Shown: piece by piece, positions 35,440-45,880 of the stretch
Layout of the letters: each line of letters begins with the position of its first letter
Numbering within the stretch: position 1 is the first letter of the stretch
Origin: Paracentrotus lividus
Taxonomy: Eukaryota > Echinodermata > Echinoidea > Camarodonta > Echinidae
NCBI GenBank assembly: GCA_940671915.1
Contig: CALNVZ010003434.1
Location: 24,646,878 to 24,710,877, forward strand
Direction: 5' to 3'
DNA: 64,000 bases
Notes under the pieces: model-generated
What the model saw: the letters and a program-made list of their open reading frames with translations, nothing else
Told to the model about the DNA's origin: nothing
The model's database searches: none
Position numbers and translations under genes: made by a program

Positions 35440-36917
35440 CCAATTGAAGAAAAGTAATTGTTAAAAATGTTCGCTATGTCTTTGGAGTCTTCGACAATTT
35501 CATTGTTATGCTTGATTTTGCTTATGTCGGTCTTGAATTAGTCAAATTCATCGCTTGTTTTATAACTTTCCATGTATTTGCATATCGTTTTTGAACATTT
35601 CCAAACGATTCAAAAAATATTTTCTCTTTTCAAGGCGAATGATTTTAGTCAATGTGTTTTTATAGATGTATACTTTACTTTCGATTTTTCAGTACCTTTA
35701 ATTCGATATTTAAAAGAGATTATTCTTCCGATTAATTGAGCGCAGAATAGTTTTGGAAATCCATGGGAGTTTAGGTGTTTTCTTGTAACCTGTTTGATTT
35801 TTTTTTTGGCATGATAATGTCCAACTGATTATTCAATATGTGGACAAAAGTATCATATGAACTATTAATATCTTGATTAGAATAAACAGACGACCAATCA
35901 TAATTTTCAAGATTAATTCCAAGACGTGCCAAATTCATCATTAATTAACGTCGATAAATTGAAGAATTATTAGTGTGAATAGACTGACCTAATTGGTAAT
36001 GCATTGCAATAGGATAGTGATCAGTTATATCGGAAAGAATTATATATGAATCTGGATGTGGAATTACATTGGAAAAAATATTGTCAATTAAAGTACCAGA
36101 TACATTTGTAACACGTGTTGGCTTAGAGACCAGGGGTAAGCAAAGAGCAGATAAACTAATTCAAGAAATTCTTGAGAAACGATGTTGTGTTCATGGTTCA
36201 GTAAGTCAATATTAAATCTCCCATCAATAAAAATCTTTATTGTCAAAATTGACATCTCTTAATAAATTGTCAGATATTGCAAAAATTCTAGAGTATTTGA
36301 GCTAGGACATCTATAAATAATACCGACAATAATATTCTTATTACCAGGAATCGTATTTCAATAAAAAGGGATTCAACAATATTATTACAAATTGAGATAT
36401 CATTTAAAAATTGTAGTTGAGTGACTTTCGAATGTAAGCTGCAACTCCCCCACCAACTCTGTTTTGCCTATTTTTATAGATGAATTCATAATCATTTATA
36501 TAAAATGGATGATTTGAATCGGAATTAAGCCAAGTTTCTGTGAGGCCAATCAGGGAAAATGGGTTGGACATTGGGTTGTCTATCAGCGAAAGAAGCTCAT
36601 CAAAATGCTTATTCAAACTTCTGATATTTAAATGGAGTATGAAAAAGTATTATTACAAAATTTTTCGAAACATTAGAAAATTGATTAATGGTTATATAGT
36701 TAGTATTTCCACGTTGGGCAGGGTCATCCAAGTCGAAGTCGAACTCTAAATTGTCAGAAAGAACGTTAATGTTATCAATAATACGATTATCATAAGAAAT
36801 AGTAGAAGTATGAGACCCATCGTCAGATTGAGTAGGTCGATGTAAGTCAAAGAAATCGTCATCACCAAGCATTTGAAAAGGCAGCGACTGCCTATTATCT
36901 AAATTAGACATCATCAT
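35440..36917 (-). mobile_element. CR1/L2-group non-LTR retrotransposon, decayed endonuclease region
   Basis: On the minus strand and in shifting frames: L-N-I-R-S-L-N-K-H-F-D, then G-L-T-E-T-W-L, V-G-G-G-V-A-A-Y-I-R, N-I-I-V-G-I-I-Y-R, D-F-N-I-D-L-L-N, T-L-I-D-N-I-F-S-N and D-I-T-D-H-Y-P-I. These are the successive motifs of an apurinic-type endonuclease domain in the CR1/L2/Crack/Daphne group. Multiple frameshifts and stops make it a pseudogene. The reverse transcriptase domain is missing: near 35413-35440 the sequence switches to the RTE fragment. Confidence 0.8.
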
Positions 36918-37714
36918 AAGTTTAAGAATATTCTCTCAACGTTATCAAGAAATTAGTACAGGAGTACGGAAATGACAGCGTCCACATGTAGCAGAAAGAA
37001 ATGCGAGTTGGAGAAAAAGCATGCATGATATGTATAATGAAAAAGAAAACGAAGAGAAATGAAAAGGAAGAAAAGCGGTAAAAATACGTAGGGTAAACCT
37101 CTGTTGGCATAAATACAATGACACGGCGAGTCAAATTCCGTGAGCATTACAGAATTACAAAGACGAAGACATGGTTGAGCTCCCATATGTACATAATACA
37201 GTGAGGAAGCCCACTCCAAAATAAAAGGGGCAGACCTTCATATAGAACACTCATGGAAGTGCACTGAACGTAAAACAAATTACACATCCTACACTTTGGG
37301 GTAATTTGTAAAATAGAGGACAATGCGGTGTATTTACAGTAACAGATCTTATTTGAATAGTTTTTTTTAAATATGTCACCTGGCTGGGTAAAGGAATTTT
37401 TTTAACATGTAAAACAACAAATTCAGACATCCAGGGATCCAGGTGAAAAATCCCGCTGTACAACTGAATTGAAATATTCATTAATCATGAATATCTGCAT
37501 ATCAAGAGAAAATATTGTAAAAAAGCGAGGTGGAAAAGGCAAAAGCAAAAAGAGTTGTAATTGATATGTGCCATTTTGACCCAGAGAAATAATTGAACCG
37601 GTTAATAGCCAATCTGTCTTGAGTACGAAATGCGACATTGACAAGAAGGCCAAGTCCATATCCATGTAGATCATTAAGTTTGAAAAGTAATAAAAGATCA
37701 TTCTGGTGAATTTC
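36918..37714. other. Probable 5' part of the CR1/L2 element, unresolved
   Basis: Lies immediately upstream of the endonuclease fragment. Minus-strand frames exist (for example 37423-37701) but carry no motif I can place; a 5' UTR/ORF1 remnant is plausible. Confidence 0.3.
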
Positions 37715-37754
37715 TAGATTTTAAAGAAAAAAAATGAATAGGCCTAAATAATTA

Positions 37755-38200
37755 CAATCTATAAAACTATATCACTTTATGGGAGCAATTTAAAACAATG
37801 TATACAAACATAACGATTTCAATACATTCGTAATCAATTTTCAGTATTGTATAGCAATTTGATACATGAATATTTTAAACCTGTAATTACCACAACGTTA
37901 ATGGGTCTTTACAAATATCCATAAGGATACAGGTAACGAATTTCATGCCATAAACAAGTACTTAGCATTGATGGCAATATAACACAAAGTCATAACCCTA
38001 CGAATTACTCGTCATAGCATGCTTATAATCATCTACTACAAAAGCATCATAATGGTATATAAAATGGTATTTTCCCCGGAATCAGATAAGTAAACATTGA
38101 TGGATAATTATTGAATGTTAGAGAAGGTAACATGTATACATCAGAGCAGATTGATAGAAAAAAAAAAGAACTGTAGTGAACAGTTAAAAATCTATAACCT
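37755..38200 (-). repeat. ~485-bp direct repeat, copy 1
   Basis: Matches 38243-38700 in the same orientation. The minus-strand frame contains H-Y-D-A-F, D-D-Y-K-H-A-M-T and Y-C-H-Q-C, but is interrupted by stops. Confidence 0.75.
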
Positions 38201-38242
38201 GGAATAGAGTTTATAAAGAAACAGGCCCAAGTATTTTCATTT

Positions 38243-38700
38243 TATAAAAACTACATTACCTTATGGGAGCATTTAATACAATGTATACTTAACATAACGA
38301 TGGTCATGACATTCCTAATCAACGTTTTCAGTATTGAATAGCAATTTGACACATGAATATTTTTAAACCTGTAATTATGACAACGTTAATGGGTCTTTAC
38401 AAATATCCATAAAGATACAGGTAATGAAACTCACACCTTGAACAAGTACTTGGCATTGATGGCAATATGATACAAAGTCATAACCCCGCGAATTACGCGT
38501 CATAGCATGCTTATAATCATCCAAACAAAAAGCATCATAATGGTATATAGAATGGTATTTTCCCCTGGAATCAAATATACCAAAGTAGACATTCATGGAT
38601 AATTGAATGTTAGAGAAGGTAACCTGTATACATCAATGCAGATTGATAGAAAAATGGAACTGTACTGAGTAATTGAAATTCTACAACAAAATGATTATTT
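38243..38700 (-). repeat. ~485-bp direct repeat, copy 2, with open 73-codon frame
   Basis: Copy 2 is open at 38375-38596 (-): Y-H-S-I-Y-H-Y-D-A-F-C-L-D-D-Y-K-H-A-M-T ... Y-C-H-Q-C, ending K-D-P-L-T-L-S. The amino-acid pattern is conserved between copies, so this was probably once coding, perhaps in a mobile element. I do not recognise the family. Confidence 0.6.
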
Positions 38701-38861
38701 TTTCTTGGCCAATTAAGCGGTAAAAAGCTGTAACACATGCCCAGGAACAAAATCGACAATAATTTTAACTATATCCAGTAACACAGAAAAGCATTATTGC
38801 GTAATATTATACGCAAATCGATAGTGTGTGCACTTAATTGTATTTTTTTTTTCTTTTATAT

Positions 38862-41009
38862 GAGTGACGAGACTATGGATGATATGGGTGATGAGACTAT
38901 GGATGATATGGGTGACGAGACTATGAATGATATGGGTGATGAGACTGGGTGAAATGGGTGATGAGACTATGGATGAGACTATGGATGATATGGGTGACGA
39001 GACTATGATATGGGTGATGAGACTATGGATGATATTGGCGATGAGACTATAGATGATATGGGTGATGAGACTATGAATGATATGGGTGATGAGACTATGA
39101 ATGATATGGGTGACGAGACTATGGATGATATGGGTGATGAGACTATGGGTGATATGGGTGACGAGACTTGATATGATTGGGTGATGAGACTATGAATGAT
39201 ATGGGCGATGAGACTATGAATGATATGGGTGATGAGACTATGGGTGATATGGGTGTTGAGACTATGGATGATATGGGTGATGAGGCTATGGATGATATAG
39301 GTGACGAGACTATGGATGATATGGGTGACGAGACTATGGATGATATGGGTGATGAGACTATGGATGATATAGGTGACGAGACTATGGATGATATGGTGAT
39401 GAGACTATGGATGATATAGGTGACGAGACTATGGATGATATGGGTGATGAGACTAGGATGATATAGGTGACGAGATTATGGATATGGTGATGAGACTATG
39501 GATGATATGGTGATGAGACTATGGGTGATATGGGTGATGAGACTATGGATGAATGGTTGACGAGACTATGGATGATATGGATGATGAAACTATGAATGAT
39601 ATGGGTGATGAAACTATGGGTGACGAGACTATGGATGATATGGTTGATGAGACTATGGATGATATGGGTGATGGGACTATGGATGATATGGGTGATGAGA
39701 CTATGGATGATAATGACAGACTATGGATGATATGGGTGATGAGACTATGGATGATATGGGTGATGAGACTATGAATGATATGGGTGATGAGACTGGGTGA
39801 AATGGGTGATGAGACTATGGATGAGACTATGAATGATATGGGCGATGAGACTATGAATGATATGGGTGATGAGACTATGGTGATATGGGTGTTGAGACTA
39901 TGGATGATATGGGTGATGAGACTATGGATGATATAGGTGACGAGACTATGGATGATATGGGTGACGAGACTATGGATGATATGGGTGATGAGACTATGGA
40001 TGATATAGGTGACGAGACTATGGATGATATGGGTGATGAGACTATGGATGATATAGGTGACGAGATTATGGAACGGGTGATGAGACTATGATGATATGGG
40101 TGATGAGACTATGGATGATATAGGTGACGAGACTATGGATGATATAGGTGACGAGCCTATGGATGATATGGGTGATGAGACTATGGATGATATGTGTGAT
40201 GAGACTATGGGTGATATGGGTGTTGAGACTATGGATGATATGGGTGATGAGACTATGGATGATATAGGTGACGAGATTATGGATATGGGTGATAGACTAT
40301 GGATGATATAGGTGACGAGACTATGGATGATATGGGTGATGAGACTATGGATGATATAGGTGACGAGATATGGATACGGGTGATGAGACTTTGGATGATA
40401 TGGGTGATGAGACTATGGATGATATATGTGACGAGACTATGGATGATATAGGTGACGAGCCTATGGATGATATGGGTGATGAGACTATGGATGATATGTG
40501 TGATGAGACTATGGGTGATATGGGTGTTGAGACTATGGATGATATGGGTGATGAGACTATGGATGATATAGGTGACGAGACTATGGATGATATGGGTGAC
40601 GAGACTATGGATGATATGGGTGACGAGACTATGGATGATATGGGTGACGAGACTATGGATGATATGGGTGATGAGACTATGGATGATATAGTGACGAGAC
40701 TATGGATGATTGATGGTGATGAGACTATGGATGATATAGGTGACGAGATTATGGATATGGGTGATGAGACTATGGATGATATGGGTGATGAGACTATGGA
40801 TGGTATAGGTGACGAGACTATGGATGATATAGGTGACGAGCCTATGGATGATATGGGTGATGAGACTATGGATGATATGTGTGATGAGACTATGGGTGAT
40901 ATGGGTGTTGAGACTATGGAGATATGGGTGATGAGACTATGGATGATATGAGTGATGAGACCATGGATGATATGGATGATGAGACTATGGATGATATGGG
41001 TGATGGGTA
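38862..41009. repeat. 24-bp minisatellite array A (~2.1 kb)
   Basis: About 90 copies of a 24-base unit (GATGATATGGGT followed by GATGAGACTATG), with GAC/GAT and GGT/AGG variants and a few 12-base half units. Because 24 is divisible by three, both strands stay open: M-D-D-M-G-D-E-T on + and I-S-S-I-V-S-S-P on -. Variant combinations recur in blocks (compare 39885-40080 and 40540-40740), indicating higher-order duplication. It ends at the RTE fragment at 41010. Confidence 0.95.
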
Positions 41010-41102
41010 AATTCAACAGAAACTGATGTCAAGATCAGGAGGGCAATAGCCTGGAAAGCTCTCAACAAAATGAGTGCCGTCTGAAAGTCTCACCTGTCCC
41101 GA
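41010..41102 (+). mobile_element. RTE fragment cut by assembly gap
   Basis: Encodes V-N-S-T-E-T-D-V-K-I-R-R-A-I-A-W-K-A-L-N-K-M, a segment lying just before the one preserved at 34946-35413. It runs straight into the N-gap. Its junction with the minisatellite is the same as at 44863. Confidence 0.8.
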
Positions 41103-41127
41103 NNNNNNNNNNNNNNNNNNNNNNNNN
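41103..41127. other. Assembly gap (25 N)
   Basis: A run of N inside the RTE fragment. The sequence beyond (41128 onward) does not continue the element, so a collapse or misjoin here is likely. Confidence 0.99.
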
Positions 41128-42258
41128 TTAAATGACTACACAGTATTTCTATCTCTTGAACAATTGCCTCATATTTGTTATTACTGAAAGCTGACTGTAT
41201 GTGGTTCTAAAGAACAAATGCATATCTTTGTTTGTTTTTGTTTGATTATGTGATTAGGATGAGACAGTATACCAGGGTGTGCTCTTGAAATTAAATAAAT
41301 CAGAAAATGGTATGTGACAGCTACAAATTTCAGTGGCAGATCCAGGCTAGGACACAAGGGGTGCACATTTTTTTTTTTTTTTTTTTTTTTTTTTGTTGAG
41401 AATCTCACAGTGAGCATACATAAGCGTATAATCTATGATTATTGTCTTCTATAGGTAGAACTTTAACTTTGGCAAACTATTGTCTCAAGTAGCGTTTTGG
41501 AACACTTTCTTTTCTGAGCCCACAATGACATTCCTAAAAAGAGGATCACACATTGCTTCTGGATGCATGATTTGTGCACAGTTGCAGCACATGGAGAATG
41601 TATGAGAATTAGTTTGGTGTGATAGATATTACTTTTAAATTACTATGAGACATACTCCAACCTTCTTTCCTTTGCCACAAACATTTTTAGTTACTTTGTA
41701 TATGTATATCATAAAATATATATTTATTTTCATAGGTGTATAAGAAAGAATTTAAAAATTGTCTTGTTAAAAAATCAGAATTCAATATGAAATATTTGTA
41801 TGTCAAAACTGTAATCTCATACAATGAAGTCCTTTTATTCTGAATAATTTGATGTATTAATGATATCAAAAGTTAATTAAGTTATGTTTGTACATTTTTA
41901 AGAAATGTTCCATGTCTTTTTTGTATTATGTATAATTATGTATTTGTGTAACTTTTGCATGTACATGTATTTGTATTTGTTTATACTGACATATCAATGG
42001 TATGATGAAATCTATTGTGAATGGAGGTGACCAAATTTTATTTATTTTTAGATAGGAATAGGTTATGTATGTTTTGTTGAATCTGTGATCTATAAATAAT
42101 CCAAGCATGCATTACATTCTATGATTAATCAGCATCTTATCTTGAAATATGAATGGAAATAAAAACTTGATTTAACTTGGTCAAAGAATATATACAACTG
42201 ATGTCCTTGATGTTACTTTCAACCTTGTGTTTACCTGATATTAATTCAGAGATATATT
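41128..42258. other. AT-rich, no gene seen
   Basis: Contains a ~26-base T run (41369-41394) and otherwise unremarkable AT-rich sequence. Confidence 0.45.
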
Positions 42259-42262
42259 TTAA

Positions 42263-42709
42263 AGGGATGCAGTACCATTGAATGATATTCAAATCACATT
42301 TTATTCGATTTAGCTTATTTTGTCAGCATAATTATAAAAACTTAGGTCGTCTGGTATCTCCTAAAATTGCAAGCGAATTGCTTGCTTTACCTTCGAGATA
42401 TCAATGATTTCATACTCAAAATTTATATAACCGTCCCTGAATGGTTAATAAAACCATGTGCTTTTCCACATAGCACAACATACACCCATTTCCTTATCTA
42501 TATCCCCTTCCTATCGGCCTGCTGAGTTACCAACAGAGGGTACTGGTGTTTGGCTGTATGCTTTCGCATTGTTTGTTACACTGTTTTAAGGTAAGTAAAT
42601 GACTTCCATTTGATCTGAAACTTTCAGTAGTTTGTTTTACTGTTGGAACAATATAATTTTATTAATCTTGATCTAATTGCTCTTTGTTTTAAAAAGTTAC
42701 CCAATCCCT
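42263..42709 (+). mobile_element. TTAA-flanked MITE, family A, copy 2
   Basis: Inverse-orientation copy of 39-450. TTAA lies at 42259-42262 and 42710-42713. The ends are AGGGATGCAGTAC and GTTACCCAATCCCT. It carries a ~60-bp segment near 42470-42540 that is also present, more diverged, in copy 1. Confidence 0.75.
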
Positions 42710-42891
42710 TTAACCATTTCAAAAATTAAGTAGATTTACTATGTGTTAAGTAACAATAGGCGGTAATGGGAGTAATTAGTGTGTAGAGAACTTAGCTGAA
42801 AAGTGAGTTGGGCGATTTGGAGGAGCTTGATTGGCGGTGCAGGTGGTTCAAGGTGAGAGCCTGCTATGCTTGAAACGGGGCCATATGGATC

Positions 42892-44862
42892 ATGAATGAC
42901 GAGACTATAGATGATAATGATTAATGAGCTATAGATATGGGTGATAGACTATGGATGATATGGATAATGAGAACTATGGATGATATGGGTGACGAGACTA
43001 TAGATGAATGGGTGATGGGACTATGGATGATTATGAGTGACGAGACTAGTGATGAGATATGGGATGATAATGGGTGTGACGAGACTATGGATGATATGGG
43101 TGATGAGACTATGGGATGATATGGTTGACTGAGACTATGGATGATATGGATGATGAAGACTATGAATGATATGGGTGATGAAACTATGGGGGTGACGGAG
43201 ACTATGGATGATATGGTTGATGAGACTATGGGTTGATGGGACTATGGATGATATGGGTGATGAGACTATGGATGATATGAGTGACGAGATATGGTGATAT
43301 GGGATGAGACTATGGTGATATGGGTGACGAGATATGAATATAGGGTGTGAGACTGGTGTGGTGTGAAATGGGTGATGAGACTATGGATTGAGACTATGGA
43401 TGATATGGGTGATTGACGAGACTATGATATGGGTGATGAGACTATGGATGATATTGGCGATGGACTATAGATGATATGGGTGATGAGAGTATGATGATAT
43501 GGGTGATGAGACTATGAATGATATGGGTGACGAGACTATGAATGATATGGGTTGATGAGACTATGAATGATATGGGGATGAGACTATGAATGATATGGTG
43601 ATGAGACTATGGGTGATATGGGTGTTGAGACTATGGATGATATGGGTGATGAGACTATGGATGATATAGGTGACGAGACTATGATGTATGGGTGACGAGC
43701 TATGGATGATATGGGTGATGAGACTATGGATGATATAGGTGACGAGACTATGGATGATATGGGTGTGATGAGACTATGGATGATATAGGTGACAGAGATT
43801 ATGGAACGGGTGATGAGACTATGGATGATATGGGGTGATGAGACTATGGATGATATAGTGACGAGACTATGGATGATTAGGTGACGAGCTATGGATGATA
43901 TGGGTGATGAGACTATGGATGATATGTGTGATGAGACTATGGGTGATATGGGTGTTGAGACTATGGATGATATGGGTGATGAGACTATGGATGATATAGG
44001 TGACGAGATATGGATATGGGTGATGAGACTATGGATGATATAGGTGACGAGACTATGGATGATATGGGTGATGAGACTATGGATGATATAGGTGACGAGA
44101 TTAGTGGATTAGAGGTGACTGAAGACTATGGAATAGATCAGGGCTTAGAAGATGACTCTGAAGATGGATGAATTGGTGATGATGGAAGTTGGATGATGAG
44201 TGATAGGAAACAATTATGGTGTAGATTTTTGGATGATGGGTGATGATGGGAGACTAGGATTATGGAGTGTGATGATATGGGTATGTGTACGAGACTAGAT
44301 GTAGACATGTATGCGGTGATAGTAGGTATTATGGATTGATATTGACGGATTATAGAGCTGAATGGGTGATTCGATTATGTGACATATGGATTGATATGGT
44401 GATGGATGATCGAGACTTTTATGGGACTTTGTATATGGGTTTGACATTTGAGACTTATGGATGATATGGGTTTCATGACTGGTGTGTGATTGATGTATAT
44501 GGTGACGAATAGAGGTGACAGTGAGACTTATGGGATTGATTATGGGTGATTGAGACTGACATGGATGATATATGGGTGGACATTGAGATTATGGATATGT
44601 GGGCTGATGGAGATTATGGACATAGATATGGGTGATGGGACATTATGATGTATGGTATATAAGGTGACGGACTTTATGGGGATGTATATAGGTGACGAGG
44701 TGGACCTATGGATGAATATGGGTGATGAGACTATGGATGAGTGATGGCTGGTGTGATAGGGAGACTATGGATGATATGGGTGATTTGGACTATGGATGAT
44801 AATGGGTGATGGAGACCAATGGATGATATGGATGATGAGGACTATGATGATATGGGTGATGG
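42892..44862. repeat. 24-bp minisatellite array B, increasingly noisy
   Basis: Same 24-base unit as array A and mostly the same variant order. One-base indels appear throughout, and from about 44100 random insertions obscure the unit. It ends at an RTE fragment with the same junction as array A, so A and B are probably duplicates, B having poorer consensus. Confidence 0.9.
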
Positions 44863-45422
44863 TAGAATTCAACAAAACTTGATGTCAAGATCAGGAGGGC
44901 AATAGCCTGGAAAGCTCTCAACAAAATGGTGCACGTCTGATAAGTCTCAGCCTGTCCCGTCGAGGTATCAAACTATGGCTTCTTCATTGCACGTAGACAT
45001 AGTAGACAAGTTCACTGTATCTGCTCTACGGCTGTGAGGACATGGACAGTCACCCAGTGCTGGAGAAGCCTCTGAATGGGTGTTACACAAGAATGCTTAG
45101 GACGCTGCTCAACATCAATTGGAGACAACAATACCAAACAAGACGCTATATGGAAAACTACCCAAAATAGGTGACAAGATAGCAACAAGACGAATGCAGC
45201 TTGCTGGTCATTTGTTTCGACATCCAGAGTTGCGCTAGCAGTCTCATCCTTTGGGAGCCCACGCATGGAGACGTCGGGGGCGGGTAGAAAACGCCGACCT
45301 ACCTAGACATCATGAAATCGGATGCTGGAGTAGTTGGAACTGACGAGTTGAAGAACTGCATGAATGACAGGGATAACTGGAGGATCGTACTAGTCTCGGC
45401 AGTTTTGCGACCTGGTAATAGG
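44863..45422 (+). mobile_element. RTE fragment with frameshifts (right inverted arm)
   Basis: Same 3' part of the RTE ORF as 34946-35413, extended 5' to match 41010-41102 (K-I-R-R-A-I-A-W-K-A-L). Small indels break the frame, which explains why no long ORF is present. It is followed by a short (GGTA)n tail and 24-bp repeats. Confidence 0.8.
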
Positions 45423-45427
45423 TAGGT

Positions 45428-45880
45428 AGTGATGAGACTGGATGATATGTGTGATGAGATATAGATGATATGGGTGATAAGACTATGGATGTAATGGGTG
45501 ATGAGACTATGATGATATGGGTGACGAGACTATGGATGATATGTGGTGACCGAGACTATTATGATAATATAATGCCATGATCTCTTTTCGATGGATCATA
45601 TTGAAATTTATACGGTCCAGCAGTTAACTAGATAGAGATTAGAAAGTTAGAAAAGTAAAATAAATATTTTCTTGATTGAGTCCCGAAAGAAGAAAGAAGA
45701 AAAAGGCCTAAAAGAGTAAAATGCGATCTGACAATCATACATGGTACACATAAAATATAAGGGAAAAGAGATATTAAGCAAAGTCTAGTGACACTCGTTG
45801 CGACATTAAACAACGTTGTTATTGCGAATTCTTAAAATCCTTGTCACTTCACAAGTTTTTGTTTGTTGTTGTTGCCGTGT
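45428..45880 (+). repeat. Right inverted arm: short 24-bp array and flank
   Basis: Reverse-complement counterpart of 34555-34942, including 'tattatgataatataatgcc', 'gagtcccgaaag' and 'tcacttcacaa.ttttgttt'. Divergence is mostly single-base indels. Confidence 0.7.

Noticed and set aside
38862-41009. Tandem 24-bp repeat as a CRISPR-like array
   Set aside because: There are no unique spacers. The whole tract is repeat, the genome is eukaryotic, and the units are contiguous minisatellite.
40345-41016. 223-codon minus-strand open frame and the 193-codon plus-strand frame across the minisatellite
   Set aside because: Both follow automatically from a repeat length divisible by three without stop triplets. 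Neither shows start context or independent sequence.
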